Source of the DNA: Xanthobacteraceae bacterium
GTDB lineage: Bacteria > Pseudomonadota > Alphaproteobacteria > Rhizobiales > Xanthobacteraceae
Reading direction: 5' to 3'
DNA length: 64,000 nucleotides
NCBI GenBank assembly: GCA_022844205.1
Contig: JALHMF010000001.1
Location: 521,023-585,022, forward strand
The notes beneath the pieces were generated by a model. The model did not search any database, was not told the DNA's origin, and saw nothing but the letters and a program-made list of their open reading frames with translations. Position 1 is the first letter of the stretch, and every line of letters starts with the position of its first letter. Shown here piece by piece: positions 26,529-36,708 of this stretch. A program made the translations under genes and the position numbers.

Positions 26529-28445
26529 ATGAGCGAACGCCCCACCACGCCATTGCTGGATACGGTCCACCTGCCGGCGGACCTGCGGAAGCTTCCGCAG
26601 GACAAGCTCAGGCAACTGGCGGATGAACTTCGCCAGGAAATGGTGGACGCTGTATCGGTAACAGGCGGGCATCTTGGCGCCGGTCTAGGCGTGATCGAGC
26701 TGACCGTCGCGCTGCATTACCTGTTTGACACGCCGCGCGACAAATTGATCTGGGACGTCGGCCATCAGGCCTATCCGCACAAAATTCTTACAGGACGCCG
26801 CGACCGCATCCGGACGCTCAGGCAGGGCGGCGGCCTTTCCGGTTTCACCCGCCGCGCGGAAAGCGAATACGATCCGTTCGGCGCGGCGCACGCCTCCACT
26901 TCCATTTCCGCCGGTCTCGGCATGGCGGTGGCGCGCGATCTGGTGGGCGAAGACTATCACGTCATCTGCGTGATCGGCGACGGCTCGATGTCCGCGGGCA
27001 TGGCCTACGAGGCGATGAACAACGCGGGCTCAATGGGCAAGCGCCTTATCGTGATTCTGAACGACAACGACATGTCGATCGCGCCGCCGGTCGGAGCGCT
27101 ATCCGCTTACCTCGCGCGTCGGCTTTCCGGGCGCACATACTCACGCATGCGCGACCTGTGGGACTGGATCGCTGAGCGCATGCCGCAGCGCATGGCGCGC
27201 ACCATCCGCCGCGCCTTCGTGCATGGCATGGGCTTCCTCACCGGTGGCACGCTGTTCGAGCAACTGGGCTTTGAATATGTCGGCCCGATCGACGGACATA
27301 ATCTCAATCATCTTCTGCCCGTGCTGAAGAACGTGCGCGACAACGAGAAGGGTGCCACCCTCGTTCATGTCGTCACCAAAAAGGGCAAGGGCTATCCGCC
27401 GGCGGAAGCCTCCGACGACAAATATCATGGCGTCGTGAAATTCGATGTGGCGACCGGCGCGCAGGCAAAATCGAAATCGACGACGCCGTCTTTCACAAAA
27501 GTGTTCGGAGAAAGCCTCACCAAGGAAGCGCGCAAGGACAAGAAGATCGTTGCGATCACGGCCGCAATGCCCTCCGGCACAGGGCTTGATATTTTTGCGA
27601 GGGAATTTCCTGACCGCTGTTTCGACGTCGGCATTGCCGAGCAGCACGCGGTTACGTTCGCGGCGGGCCTTGCCGCCAACGGCTTTAAGCCGTTCGCGGC
27701 GATCTACTCGACCTTCCTGCAGCGCGCCTACGACCAGGTCGTGCATGACGTGGCGATCCAGAAGCTGCCGGTTCGTTTCGCGATCGATCGTGCGGGCCTG
27801 GTCGGCGCCGATGGCCCGACCCATGCGGGCAGTTTCGACGTCGCCTATCTTTCCTGCCTGCCCGGACTTGTGGTGATGGCGGCGGCGGATGAGTCAGAGC
27901 TTGTGCATATGGTTGCGACGGCGGCGTCGATTGACGACCGGCCCTCCGCATTTCGCTATCCGCGCGGCGATGGAACCGGTGCCCCTCTGCCTGAGGGCAA
28001 GCCGCTGGAAATTGGCCGCGGCCGGATCGTTCGCGAAGGCAATGCGGTGGCGATCCTTTCTTTTGGCGCGCGTCTTGGCGAATGCCTGAAGGCCGCCGAC
28101 GATCTCGCGGCGCAGGGATTTTCGGCGACCGTTGCCGACGCCCGCTTTGCCAAGCCGCTCGACCGAGACCTGATCTTGCGGCTGGCGCGCGAGCATGAAG
28201 TGATCGTGACGGTGGAAGAGGGATCGGTCGGCGGATTTTCCAGTCACGTGCTGGAACTTCTCGCGCGCGAAGGCGCGCTCGAGCGCGGCGTGAAATTGCG
28301 GCCGATGACATTGCCTGATATCTTCATTGAACAGGATACGCCGGCAGCAATGTATGTGGCGGCGGGACTGGACTCACGCGCCATTGTTGCGAAAGTTCTT
28401 GCCGCACTTGGCAAGGACGCCCGCGGCGTTGTCCGCCGGGCCTAA
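26529..28445 (+). CDS. dxs: 1-deoxy-D-xylulose-5-phosphate synthase
   Basis: 638-residue thiamine-diphosphate enzyme that condenses pyruvate and glyceraldehyde 3-phosphate, the first step of the MEP isoprenoid pathway. Visible elements: [15 protein letters not shown] (substrate His), the ThDP motif [18 protein letters not shown] ending in [13 protein letters not shown], catalytic Glu in [14 protein letters not shown], and the transketolase C-terminal domain. Length is normal. The stop overlaps the convergent small gene at 28442. Confidence 0.97.
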   Translation: MSERPTTPLLDTVHLPADLRKLPQDKLRQLADELRQEMVDAVSVTGGHLGAGLGVIELTVALHYLFDTPRDKLIWDVGHQAYPHKILTGRRDRIRTLRQGGGLSGFTRRAESEYDPFGAAHASTSISAGLGMAVARDLVGEDYHVICVIGDGSMSAGMAYEAMNNAGSMGKRLIVILNDNDMSIAPPVGALSAYLARRLSGRTYSRMRDLWDWIAERMPQRMARTIRRAFVHGMGFLTGGTLFEQLGFEYVGPIDGHNLNHLLPVLKNVRDNEKGATLVHVVTKKGKGYPPAEASDDKYHGVVKFDVATGAQAKSKSTTPSFTKVFGESLTKEARKDKKIVAITAAMPSGTGLDIFAREFPDRCFDVGIAEQHAVTFAAGLAANGFKPFAAIYSTFLQRAYDQVVHDVAIQKLPVRFAIDRAGLVGADGPTHAGSFDVAYLSCLPGLVVMAAADESELVHMVATAASIDDRPSAFRYPRGDGTGAPLPEGKPLEIGRGRIVREGNAVAILSFGARLGECLKAADDLAAQGFSATVADARFAKPLDRDLILRLAREHEVIVTVEEGSVGGFSSHVLELLAREGALERGVKLRPMTLPDIFIEQDTPAAMYVAAGLDSRAIVAKVLAALGKDARGVVRRA

Positions 28446-29020
28446 CGCTTCACGCAGGATTTTTCGAACGCATCGGCGCTCTGCGCCGCATTCTTGACCG
28501 GCAGCCCGCGCTTGCGCCCCGGTATGTCGAGCAGAAGCGTGTCGCCGGCGCGGAACAGCCCAAAAAATTTCTGGTCGATCTTCGTGGCGCCACCGATGTC
28601 CACGCCGTCATTCGTCGGACCGGAAGCGAATGCGGTTCCGGAAAATTCCATTCGAACGTTGCCGTTCGATAACCGCACCGGCGTACCGTCGCCCGGTTTC
28701 ACGCCCCGCGCGCCGATATGGGTGACAACGCGCATCAGCGCCGTCTCCGGCTGGCAGGAGAACGTCACCAGTGGTTCGCCGTTCACTACGCCGTAAATCA
28801 GCGTGGGGATACCATTCGGCCTGCCGAAGCTCCACGCCCGAACTTCTTTCGGGGGCGCTTCCTTCTTCTTCGCCTTCACACTTTTTTCGGCGGGCCTTTT
28901 CTGCGCGGTTGCCGCCGGCGCAGGTGCCGTCAGGCAGATCAAAAAAGCCATGAGCGGCACGCATGTTAACGCAATCGAGCGCCACACGAATTTCCGCGAA
29001 GTTGCGAAGGGGCCATTCAT
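28442..29020 (-). CDS. Exported protein of unknown function
   Basis: 192-residue protein with an N-terminal hydrophobic segment (about residues 14-36), then a Lys/Ala-rich linker ([19 protein letters not shown]). A beta-rich domain follows, with [17 protein letters not shown] and a C-terminal Cys (EKSCVKR), possibly disulfide-bonded to the first. No family is recognised. It is convergent with dxs, the ends overlapping by 4 nt. A periplasmic location is inferred. Confidence 0.72.
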   Translation of the reverse strand: MNGPFATSRKFVWRSIALTCVPLMAFLICLTAPAPAATAQKRPAEKSVKAKKKEAPPKEVRAWSFGRPNGIPTLIYGVVNGEPLVTFSCQPETALMRVVTHIGARGVKPGDGTPVRLSNGNVRMEFSGTAFASGPTNDGVDIGGATKIDQKFFGLFRAGDTLLLDIPGRKRGLPVKNAAQSADAFEKSCVKR

Positions 29021-29334
29021 GTGCGGTCTCGAAGAGTTTGGAAATCAGCCAATGACTTTGCAGCGAACCAAGCTTGATGTCTAAATCGATGGTCAGCGAG
29101 TGAATGACATGCGGATGCGCGCCGATCAACCGCTCGTATCGGGCGGCTGTTCTGAATCCGGACCCGGCGCATGCAGTCATTCTAGCGGGACTTGTATAAG
29201 CGGCGCGGACTTGCGTGGCGCAATCTCGCCACAAGCGGGCTTTATCAGACCGTTAATCTTCCACCCAAGTCAACGGTCGCCGCTGTTTCCTTTGCGGGAA
29301 CATCGCTATGGTCCGCGCGCTCTGGAGCTGAAAC
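29021..29334. other. Intergenic region without recognised features
   Basis: A divergent spacer between the exported protein and the MATE gene, which should hold both promoters. No repeat, RNA gene or clear promoter pair was recognised. Confidence 0.5.
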
Positions 29335-30747
29335 GTGAAACAAGAAAAAGCATCCGCAGGCTGGCCGTACTGGCGTGAGGAACTGACGGAAACGATCCGG
29401 CTCTCGCTGCCGATCGCGCTGACGCAACTCGGCCAGATCGCGATGATGACAACGGATCTTGCGCTCGTCGGCCGTCTTGGCGACGAGGCGGTCGCCGCCG
29501 CGGCACTGGGGCAAACCGTTCTGTTTGCCGCCTTCGTGCTCGGCATGGGTCTTGTATCCGCCGTGGCGCCGCTCGCCTCGCAGGCTTTTGGCGCGCGTGA
29601 GCCTCGCATGGTGCGCCGCTCGCTTCGCGTAGGTCTGTGGGCGGCGTTGATGTTGGGTGTGCCGCTCTCTTTTCTGCAGCTCTGGGGCGAACCGCTTCTG
29701 CTCGTGCTGGGCCAATCGCCCTCGTCGGCGTCGCTGGCCGACCGATATCTTACAGGCCTTGCCTGGAGCCTCGTGCCTGCCTGGTGGTTTCTCGCCATGC
29801 GCGCCTTCATGGGTGCGGTGAACCGGCCCGAGCCAGCGCTCTGGATCACGCTTGCCGCGATCCCGGCAAACTTCGCGCTCGCTTACGTGCTGATCTTCGG
29901 CGAGTTCGGTTTTCCGCGTCTCGATCTTCTCGGCGCCGGCATCGCCACCACGGTCGTGAACATCGGCATGTGCGCGGCGGCGATCTGGGTTTGCTACACA
30001 CAACGTCCCTTCAGGAAATTTCAAGTGCTCGGCCGCTTCTGGCGTTTCGATTGGCCGCTGTTCAGGGAATTGATTGTAGTAGGCACGCCGATTTCCGGTT
30101 CCTTCGCGCTCGAATACGGATTGTTCGCCTGTGCGGCACTCATGATGGGCTGGATCGGCACCCATGCGCTCGCTGCCCATCAGATCGCGCTCCAGATCGC
30201 CGCGATCCTGTTCATGGTGCCGTTCGGGATTTCCATGGCGGCGACGGTGCGTGTCGGTCATGCCGTGGGCCGCGGCGATGCGCTGGCTACGCGTCACGCG
30301 GGCTTCATGGCATTGATGCTGGGTGCCGCCTTCATGGCGACGATGACGTTGCTGGTTGTTTTGACGCGCGATCTCTTGCCCGCCCTTTTCCTGGACGGTG
30401 AATTTGCCTCGCAGGAAACGCTCGCACTTGCTTCGAAACTGCTGTTGCTCGGAGCAAGCTTCTTCATTTTCGACGGTGTGCAGACGGTCGCTGCTGGCGC
30501 CTTGCGCGGCTTGAACGACACACGGGTGCCGCTCGCGTTTGCGGTACTCGGATTCTGGATCGTGGGCTTCACCAGCGCCTATGCGTTCGGGTTTACGTTT
30601 GGCCTCGGTGCCGTGGGCATCTGGATCGGCCTGACGCTTGGTCTGTTCGTCTTCTCTTCGCTGCTCGTCTGGCGGTTTCACGCGCTGACCGCGCGCGGCT
30701 ACCTGCCAGAAGTCACCGGCGCCAAACTTTCCCCGCATGCGGCGTAA
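29335..30747 (+). CDS. MATE family efflux transporter (NorM-like)
   Basis: 470-residue inner-membrane antiporter with 12 predicted TM helices, exporting cationic drugs or metabolites with Na+ or H+. The start (LSLPIALTQLGQIAMMTTD) and the repeated lobe motif (VGTPISGSFALEYGLF) are typical of the NorM branch. GTG start at 29335. Specific substrate unknown. No regulator gene is adjacent. The rRNA methyltransferase gene follows 51 nt later on the same strand. Confidence 0.92.
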   Translation: MKQEKASAGWPYWREELTETIRLSLPIALTQLGQIAMMTTDLALVGRLGDEAVAAAALGQTVLFAAFVLGMGLVSAVAPLASQAFGAREPRMVRRSLRVGLWAALMLGVPLSFLQLWGEPLLLVLGQSPSSASLADRYLTGLAWSLVPAWWFLAMRAFMGAVNRPEPALWITLAAIPANFALAYVLIFGEFGFPRLDLLGAGIATTVVNIGMCAAAIWVCYTQRPFRKFQVLGRFWRFDWPLFRELIVVGTPISGSFALEYGLFACAALMMGWIGTHALAAHQIALQIAAILFMVPFGISMAATVRVGHAVGRGDALATRHAGFMALMLGAAFMATMTLLVVLTRDLLPALFLDGEFASQETLALASKLLLLGASFFIFDGVQTVAAGALRGLNDTRVPLAFAVLGFWIVGFTSAYAFGFTFGLGAVGIWIGLTLGLFVFSSLLVWRFHALTARGYLPEVTGAKLSPHAA

Positions 30748-30798
30748 CGATCGCCTGCCGATGGACGCCGGGCCCTCCGGCGGGCTATCGCCAAACGC

Positions 30799-32025
30799 AT
30801 GAGGCAGCAGTTATCGATTCTGCGGATAGGGCATCGCGGCGACGGCATCGCTGAAACGGCGGACGGGCAGGTGTTCGTGCCCTATTCATTGCCGGGCGAG
30901 ATTGTGGAAGTAGAGCGAACCGGCGATCGCGCCGAAATCGTTACCATCATCGAGCGCAGCAGCGACCGCATCGCACCCATCTGCCCGTATTTTGGGACCT
31001 GCGGCGGCTGCGCGGTGCAGCACTGGAAGGAAAATGAATATCGCGCGTGGAAACGCGGTCTAGTGATTGCAGTCCTCGCGAACGCCGGCATCGAGGCTCC
31101 GGTTGGCGAGTTGATCGACGCACACGGAGCGGGCCGCCGCCGTGCGGTGCTGCATGCACGCCGGGGCGGACGTGAAATGCTCGCGGTGGGGTTCGCAGGC
31201 CGCCGCTCGCACATCATCGTTCCCATAGAAAACTGTCCCGTTTTCGCTCCGTCGTTGAAGCGCGCAATTCCGGTCGCGCATAAGGTGGCGGACGTGCTGG
31301 ATCAGGCAGGCAAGCTGCTCGACCTGCAATTCACCGCCGCCGATAACGGGCTCGATCTGGATGTGCGCGGCTCGGGTACGCTAAAACCGAAGGTCATCGC
31401 TCGGCTCGCGGCGATCGCGAGCGAGGAAAAGCTCGCACGCATCACCCGTCACGGTGAAATGGTCGCGCAGATCGCCGAGCCGTTTATGCAGATCGGCAAG
31501 GCGAGGGTCATGCTGCCCCCGGGCGCGTTTTTGCAGCCGACCGTGCAAGGCGAGGAAACGCTCGCAGCACTCGTGATCGCGGCTGCCGGGAAGCCGAAAA
31601 GCGTCATCGATCTTTTTTCCGGGATTGGCACATTTTCGTTGCGCATCGCGGAGGGGGCTAAAGTTCTGGCGGTTGATTTCGATTCCGCTGCGATTGCAGC
31701 GCTCAGGCGCGCGGCGAATACGCCCGGACTGAAGCCCGTTGAAACAATGGCACGCGATCTATTTCGCCGTCCGATAACCGCGCCAGAATTAACCGGATAC
31801 GATCTTGCCGTCCTCGATCCGCCGCGTCAGGGCGCCGAAGGGCAGGCACGCGAATTCGCAAAATCGAAACTGGGCAAGATCATTTATATTTCGTGCGATC
31901 CGGCGAGTTTTGCGCGCGATGCGAAAATTCTTTCGGACGCCGGCTGGAAACTTCGGGAAGTGACGCCCGTGGACCAGTTCCGATATTCGGCGCACATCGA
32001 AACAATGGGCGTGTTCACGCGCTGA
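30799..32025 (+). CDS. RNA m5U methyltransferase (RlmD/RumA-like)
   Basis: 408-residue class I SAM methyltransferase of the TrmA/RumA family, modifying uracil C5 in rRNA or tRNA. It has a 4Fe-4S site (C62, C68, C71 in CPYFGTCGGC, with a further Cys in ENCPVF), the SAM motif DLFSGIGTFSL, DPPRQGAEGQ, catalytic Cys in YISCDPASFARD and the general-base Glu in SAHIETMG. The N-terminal TRAM-like region is short. The exact target (23S U747 or U1939) cannot be told. In relatives this gene sits near dxs, as here. Confidence 0.92.
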   Translation: MRQQLSILRIGHRGDGIAETADGQVFVPYSLPGEIVEVERTGDRAEIVTIIERSSDRIAPICPYFGTCGGCAVQHWKENEYRAWKRGLVIAVLANAGIEAPVGELIDAHGAGRRRAVLHARRGGREMLAVGFAGRRSHIIVPIENCPVFAPSLKRAIPVAHKVADVLDQAGKLLDLQFTAADNGLDLDVRGSGTLKPKVIARLAAIASEEKLARITRHGEMVAQIAEPFMQIGKARVMLPPGAFLQPTVQGEETLAALVIAAAGKPKSVIDLFSGIGTFSLRIAEGAKVLAVDFDSAAIAALRRAANTPGLKPVETMARDLFRRPITAPELTGYDLAVLDPPRQGAEGQAREFAKSKLGKIIYISCDPASFARDAKILSDAGWKLREVTPVDQFRYSAHIETMGVFTR

Positions 32026-32859
32026 TCACTGGTAGCCGCCGCCCCAGCGCTGCTGCCACATCCGCTCGCCGATCGTGCATGAGGTGCGCGGGGGCGAGAC
32101 CACAGGCACCAGCAGCCGTTCCACAAACGGATTTTCACGCGGTGTCATACCCGCGATTTCCAGCACCAGCTTTTTGCGGATCGCTTCCGCGAATTGCGAC
32201 CGCTCGCGCACAGGCACGATGAAAGCACCAGGCCCGCCGATCACGCAGTCCTCGTAGTAAACATCCAGTTCGGGAATATCGATCATCGAGGCGACCGGCG
32301 TCTTCAGCATGATCGGCAGGCCGTTGATGACGATGCCCTGCTTGATCGCTTCGTCGCGTGTCGGCTCCAGCAGGTCGCCCTGGTTGTTGGTGCCGTCGCC
32401 GGAGATGTCGATCACCCGGCGGATGCCCTTGAAATTGGTGCCAAACAGCGGGACGGAAAACTTGATCGCGCCGGAGATCGAGGTGCGATAGGCGCGCCGG
32501 AGCGGAGCGTCCTTCAGTTGCTGCACGAAATTTTCCGCAGCCGCAGCCCCGTCGATCATCTGCCAGGGAATGACAATGCGCTGCTCGGAGGCGCCGGCCC
32601 ACTCCACATAAATGACGGCGATGCGGCCGTGCGGGCCTTTCGTAAGCGCATCGACAAACTCTTTCGAGATGATGCCGGCCGCATAACCGTCGCGTTGCAG
32701 CGCGAGTTCATCAAAATCCATCGAGTAGGAAATATCGACCGCAAGGATCAATTCGACATCGACCGGCACGCGTTCGTCGGCGGAGATGGAGGCGGCGGCC
32801 GGAAAAAGGACAAAAGCAACCGAAGCCGTCCGCAAGAACCGCGCAAGCCATGGAACCAT
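32026..32859 (-). CDS. DUF1194 von Willebrand factor A-like protein
   Basis: 277-residue exported protein. A signal peptide is followed by a VWA-like fold with a MIDAS-type motif, DISYSMD (DxSxS), and a later segment, IDISGDGTNN, that may complete the metal site. The family is found in alphaproteobacteria, function unknown; VWA domains usually mediate metal-dependent protein contacts. The ATG at 32859 is selected for a GGAGG about 6 nt upstream and because the signal peptide follows; the in-frame ATG at 32982 would extend it by 41 residues. Confidence 0.88.
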   Translation of the reverse strand: MVPWLARFLRTASVAFVLFPAAASISADERVPVDVELILAVDISYSMDFDELALQRDGYAAGIISKEFVDALTKGPHGRIAVIYVEWAGASEQRIVIPWQMIDGAAAAENFVQQLKDAPLRRAYRTSISGAIKFSVPLFGTNFKGIRRVIDISGDGTNNQGDLLEPTRDEAIKQGIVINGLPIMLKTPVASMIDIPELDVYYEDCVIGGPGAFIVPVRERSQFAEAIRKKLVLEIAGMTPRENPFVERLLVPVVSPPRTSCTIGERMWQQRWGGGYQ

Positions 32860-32953
32860 CGAAGCCTCCATCCTTGTCCGAATGGAAATGCTGCCATGGT
32901 TTCGCGGCGTCACCAAGGCGAGAGAACAGGCAAGGGAGCCGTGTGAATAACCG

Positions 32954-34051
32954 TCAGGACTCAAGCGGCTCGGTTGCCGCAATCTCGATGCCGAAGCCGC
33001 TCAAGCCGACATAAGTGTGCGAACTCGACGTAAGAAGGCGAATCGAGGAAATGCCGAGGTCGCGCAGGATTTGCGCGCCGAGCCCCACTTCGCGCCACTG
33101 CTTGTCGCGCACGGTTTCGGTCGCTTCCGATTCGGCTCCCGGTTTCACCACCGGCACCCCGGCGGTTCCGTCGCGCAGCACGACGAGCACACCGCGGCCT
33201 TCCTGCTTGAAGCGTGTCAGCGCGCGGCGAACGGATTTTGCGCCGCCGATGACATCGCCCACCACGTCGGCACGGTGCAGGCGAACAGGCACGTCCCTTC
33301 CGCTGCCGATGCGGCCATGCACGAACGCCATGTGATAGACGGTGTCGAACGGCGTCAGAAACGCGTAGCCGGTCAGTTCTCCGATTTCGCTGTCCACCGG
33401 AAACGTTGAAACCCGATCGACCAGTTTTTCGCGCGCCTGCCGCCATGCGATCAGGTCCGCAATCGAAACGGTTTTCAGCTTGTGCGTCTTGGCGAAGGAG
33501 GCGACATCCGCGCCGCGCATCACGCTGCCGCTGTCGTTCACAAGTTCGGCGATCACGCCGACCGGGGGAAGATTGGCGAGCTTGCAGAGATCGACGCAGG
33601 CTTCGGTGTGGCCGGAACGCATCAGCACGCCGCCCTCGCGAGCAATCAGCGGAAACACATGTCCCGGCCGCACAAAATCGGAAGAGCCCATATTGGGGTT
33701 GGCGAGCGCGCGGACGGTGTTGGTGCGCTCCTCCGCCGAGATGCCGGTGGTGAGCCCATGCCGCACGTCCACGGAAACGGTGAAGGCGGTGCCGAGTGGC
33801 GCGTCGTTCGCGGACACCATCGGGTCGAGATGCAGGCGGCGCGCCTCGGCCACCGTCAGCGGCGTGCAGACGATGCCGCTGGTGTGCCGGATGATAAAGG
33901 CCATCTTCTCCGGCGTGCAGGCGGAAGCGGAGACGATCAGATCGCCTTCATTCTCGCGGTCCGCATCGTCGGTGACGACGACGATTTCGCCGCGTGAGAA
34001 AGCATCGATCGCCTCCGCGACGGACTGCGGATTTGCGGGTGCCGCGTTCAT
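32954..34051 (-). CDS. ribB: 3,4-dihydroxy-2-butanone 4-phosphate synthase with degenerate GTP cyclohydrolase II domain
   Basis: 365-residue protein. The N-terminal part (about 1-205) is DHBP synthase, which makes the four-carbon unit of riboflavin; [11 protein letters not shown], the TSGIVC segment and GHTEACVDL carry the conserved acidic and His residues. The C-terminal RibA-like domain lacks the three Zn-binding Cys of GTP cyclohydrolase II, so it probably does not make the pyrimidine precursor. This form is common in alphaproteobacteria. The start at 34051 overlaps the aroC stop by 4 nt. Confidence 0.92.
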   Translation of the reverse strand: MNAAPANPQSVAEAIDAFSRGEIVVVTDDADRENEGDLIVSASACTPEKMAFIIRHTSGIVCTPLTVAEARRLHLDPMVSANDAPLGTAFTVSVDVRHGLTTGISAEERTNTVRALANPNMGSSDFVRPGHVFPLIAREGGVLMRSGHTEACVDLCKLANLPPVGVIAELVNDSGSVMRGADVASFAKTHKLKTVSIADLIAWRQAREKLVDRVSTFPVDSEIGELTGYAFLTPFDTVYHMAFVHGRIGSGRDVPVRLHRADVVGDVIGGAKSVRRALTRFKQEGRGVLVVLRDGTAGVPVVKPGAESEATETVRDKQWREVGLGAQILRDLGISSIRLLTSSSHTYVGLSGFGIEIAATEPLES

Positions 34052-35169
34052 TGGTTCGATGGCGGGAACGGCCAGGTCACGGCGTCGCCGACCTGTCCGC
34101 GCTGGCGAAGATAATGGTCCGCGATTACGCAGGCGAGCATCGCTTCGCCGACCGGCACCGCGCGGATGCCGACGCAAGGGTCGTGGCGGCCCTTGGTCGA
34201 AACCTCGGTGTCGTTGCCGTAACGATCCACGGTTTTGCGCGGGTTCAAAATAGAAGATGTCGGTTTCACCGCGAAGCGCGCAACAACCGGCGCACCGGTG
34301 GAAATGCCGCCGAGAATTCCGCCGGCCTTGTTGGACAGAAAAACCGGACGCTTGTCCTTGCCCATCCGCATTTCGTCGGCGTTTTCCTCGCCGGACAAAC
34401 GCGCGGCCTCGAAGCCGGCGCCGATCTCAACACCCTTCACGGCGTTGATGCTCATCATGGCACCCGCGATGTCCGCATCGAGCTTTCCATACACGGGCGC
34501 GCCCAGACCGGCGGGCACGTTCTCCGCGACGATTTCCACCACGGCGCCGACCGACGATCCCTTTTTGCGGATGCCGTCGAGATAGTCTTCCCACTTCTTC
34601 GCCGTCTCCGCGTCGGGACAGAAGAACGGATTGCGGCCGACTTCATCCCAGTCCCAGCGCTTGCGGTCGATGGCGATGTCGCCGATCTGCACCAGCGCGC
34701 CGCGCACCAGCAAATTCGGCACGACCTTGCGCGCGACGGCGCCGGCCGCGACACGCGAAGCGGTCTCGCGCGCCGAAGCGCGGCCGCTGCCGCGCGCATC
34801 GCGGATGCCGTATTTCACATCGTAGGTGTAATCGGCATGGCCGGGCCGGTAGGTCGCGGCGATCTCTTCGTAATCCTTCGAGCGCGCATCCACGTTTTCA
34901 ATCAGCAGCGCGATCGGCGTGCCGGTCGTGACTTCCTTGCCGCTCGCATCCGGCATGGTGCCCGAAAGAATCCGCACGGTATCCGGCTCGCGGCGCTGGG
35001 TGACGAATTTGCTCTGGCCCGGACGGCGCTTGTCGAGGTCGCGCTGGATATCGGCGGCGGTGAGCGAAAGGCGCGGCGGACAGCCGTCCACCACGCAGCC
35101 GATGGCGACCCCGTGGCTCTCGCCAAAGGTGGTGACGCGGAAGAGATGGCCGAACGTGTTGTGGGACAT
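34048..35169 (-). CDS. aroC: Chorismate synthase
   Basis: 373-residue FMN-dependent enzyme that converts EPSP to chorismate, last step of the shikimate pathway. The start [20 protein letters not shown] is diagnostic, as are [30 protein letters not shown] and the C-terminal RHDPCVG. Length is normal. The ATG at 35169 is the family start. It is coupled to ribB by a 4-nt overlap, a pairing that links aromatic and riboflavin synthesis transcription. Confidence 0.97.
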   Translation of the reverse strand: MSHNTFGHLFRVTTFGESHGVAIGCVVDGCPPRLSLTAADIQRDLDKRRPGQSKFVTQRREPDTVRILSGTMPDASGKEVTTGTPIALLIENVDARSKDYEEIAATYRPGHADYTYDVKYGIRDARGSGRASARETASRVAAGAVARKVVPNLLVRGALVQIGDIAIDRKRWDWDEVGRNPFFCPDAETAKKWEDYLDGIRKKGSSVGAVVEIVAENVPAGLGAPVYGKLDADIAGAMMSINAVKGVEIGAGFEAARLSGEENADEMRMGKDKRPVFLSNKAGGILGGISTGAPVVARFAVKPTSSILNPRKTVDRYGNDTEVSTKGRHDPCVGIRAVPVGEAMLACVIADHYLRQRGQVGDAVTWPFPPSNQ

Positions 35170-35237
35170 GGCTGATCCGGATTCGAAGGTGTTTGTAGGA
35201 GCGGGTGGGGCGGGGGTCAAACCTTCGTCAATTCTTT

Positions 35238-35350
35238 TCCCTCCCCGTTTTGGGGAGGGTCGGCGCGAAGCGCCGGGGTGGGATGCATTTGTGCTCGGCG
35301 ACCCCACCCGGCTCGCTCCGCTCGCCACCCTCCTCAAATGGGGAGGGATT
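35238..35350. repeat. Intergenic repeat pair, CCACCCTCCCC family
   Basis: CCCTCCCCGTTTTGGGGAGGG at the left and GGCTCGCTCCGCTCGCCACC with CTCAAATGGGGAGGG at the right, separated by a GCGCGAAGCGCC hairpin. Long version of the element at 61-116. Confidence 0.75.
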
Positions 35351-35415
35351 TTTTGCACACGCATTCTTGCTTCCGTGCGGGGTTTTTTTCCCGCCGGATT
35401 CCAGGAAGGGGAGAC

Positions 35416-35488
35416 GGAGCGCCGAAAGGCGCATGGTCTTCCATATGTGGCCTGCTCTGCGAAAGCAGGCTTCGCCTTCCGGCGCTCC
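35416..35488. ncRNA. Candidate structured repeat RNA
   Basis: A 15-bp outer stem with one mismatch pairs 35416-35430 (GGAGCGCCGAAAGGC) with 35474-35488. Inside are ATGG/CCAT (35433-35444) and a perfect 7-bp hairpin GCCTGCT/AGCAGGC (35450-35470). It resembles a noncoding element scattered in Bradyrhizobium-like genomes as I recall. Whether it is transcribed, and on which strand, is unknown. Confidence 0.4.
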
Positions 35489-35869
35489 ATCGCGGCGTCT
35501 TCCTCACGATCCGGGCCGCGCTTTTCGTGAGAAGCCGAAACCTCTCTCCGTCAGCCGAGCTCCCGGCAGGCGAGCGTAATCTCGCCGGGCGGAGCCCCGG
35601 ACCGCCCCGGCCCCTGTTTGCGAGACAAGGACGGAGGCGCCGCCTCCCGCTCCACAAACAAGACGCCTCATGAGTGCGTCCCCGGTGAGCGGGAGTGACA
35701 CGGAGTTTAGGGGAGATTTTGGGAGCGGGGATAAGGGGTAGCAAATAATTGCGCGTGCTTGCGAAATTCAATTTCGCTTAATTTCTCTGCTTTAAAGAAA
35801 TGAGATCGTCATGGCCGGGCTTGTGCCGGCGATCTCTAGAAGGGGCAGTTTCCAAATTATTGAATAGCC

Positions 35870-35956
35870 CTCATCCTGAGGAGCCTGTCGCCCGCCCTTC
35901 GAGACGGCGGCTTCGCCGCCTCCTCAAGACGAGGGCGGCAGGCGTCTCGAAGGATG
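35870..35956. repeat. Intergenic repeat, CTCATCCTGAGGAGC family
   Basis: Left arm CTCATCCTGAGGAGC and right arm GGCGTCTCGAAGGATG, with an inner CTTCGAGACGG/GGCGGCTTCG hairpin. It ends within 10 nt of the GIY-YIG start. Confidence 0.8.
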
Positions 35957-35964
35957 AAGGGCGT

Positions 35965-36267
35965 ATGTCAGGCTGTTACGTTTATATTCTTCTCTGCGCC
36001 GACGGCAGCTACTACACCGGCACGGCTCGAAAGTCCCTGGAGCAAAGACTTGCGGAACACAATGCAGGGACATTCGCGGGATTTACCGCAATGAGACGGC
36101 CGGTCGAATTAGTCTTTTCAGGTTATTTCGCGAACATTTCCGACGCCGTTGCTGCCGAGAGGAAGATCAAAGGCTGGTCGCGAGTGAAGAAAGAGGCGTT
36201 GATTGCGGGCAGGTTTGATTTACTGACTGATCTGTCCAAGCGGAGAAAACCCGTCCACAGACACTAG
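35965..36267 (+). CDS. GIY-YIG nuclease-domain protein (YhbQ/UPF0213-like)
   Basis: 100-residue single-domain protein with the GIY-YIG core. YVYILLCADGSYYTG is the variant GIY...YIG pair, the conserved Arg lies in KSLEQRLAEHN, and a Glu sits in AAERKIKGW. Small proteins of this kind are abundant in these genomes; nuclease activity on branched DNA is proposed for some. The gene sits among repeat elements and may move with them. The start at 35965 gives the usual family N-terminus. Confidence 0.85.
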   Translation: MSGCYVYILLCADGSYYTGTARKSLEQRLAEHNAGTFAGFTAMRRPVELVFSGYFANISDAVAAERKIKGWSRVKKEALIAGRFDLLTDLSKRRKPVHRH

Positions 36268-36340
36268 CGTTACTTTGCCTCTTCGCCTCCTGCTGAGAAG
36301 CATCTTGCAACGATGCGGCTCAAAGCATGAGGTTGTGGTC

Positions 36341-36382
36341 CATCCTTCGAGACGCCGCGCTGCGCGCGGCTCCTCAGGATGA
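36341..36382. repeat. Intergenic repeat, CTCATCCTGAGGAGC family
   Basis: CATCCTTCGAGACGCCGCGC followed by GCGCGGCTCCTCAGGATGAG; a compact palindromic unit. Confidence 0.8.
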
Positions 36383-36487
36383 GGCAGAAATAGATGGCCG
36401 GGAACTTCAAGCGCGAAGACGGCGCTTCGCGCCTTTTGCCCGGCCATGACAAACGTTTGCATAGCGAGCGAGATTTATTCCTCCCTT

Positions 36488-36530
36488 ATCCTTCGAGACG
36501 CCGCGCTAACGCGCGGCTCCTCAGGATGAG
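36488..36530. repeat. Intergenic repeat, CTCATCCTGAGGAGC family
   Basis: ATCCTTCGAGACGCCGCGCT followed by GCGCGGCTCCTCAGGATGAG; nearly identical to the copy at 36341-36382, including the trailing GCAGAAATAGAT. Confidence 0.8.
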
Positions 36531-36708
36531 GCAGAAATAGATTTTATAGTTCGCGGTGATGTCTTCCGGTTCCTGACGGCTAAGGACATTGGTAAGTTGG
36601 TGAAAGCCGTGCCCGGATCGCGGTCAACCAATGGATATTCCTAAAAATACATTGCGTCGCGAATGAGCGATGCCGCCGCCTGCGATCAGAACGGTCATGG
36701 CCGCGCCG

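Larger units (their letters stand above)
35170..35964. other. Gene-free region of dispersed repeats
   Basis: No gene supported. It holds a long CCACCCTCCCC-type repeat pair (35238-35350), a structured element (35416-35488), further GC-rich hairpin-prone sequence to about 35700 (for example GGCGAG/CTCGCC at 35570-35587), an AT-richer stretch near 35740-35800, and a CTCATCCTGAGGAGC repeat (35870-35956) just before the GIY-YIG gene. Confidence 0.65.
36268..36708. other. Gene-free region with two repeat copies
   Basis: No gene supported. It contains repeats at 36341-36382 and 36488-36530, and an inverted pair ATGGCCGGG/CCCGGCCAT (36394-36448) around GCGCGAAGACGGCGCTTCGCGC. Nothing recognisable from 36550 to 36708. 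Confidence 0.65.

Noticed and set aside
29245-30738. 497-codon minus-strand reading frame
   Set aside because: Antisense to the MATE transporter; rich in Arg/Glu/His as expected of a shadow frame.
35228-35771. Several overlapping reading frames in the repeat region after aroC
   Set aside because: They come from palindromic repeats and the structured element; compositions are not protein-like and starts lack ribosome sites.
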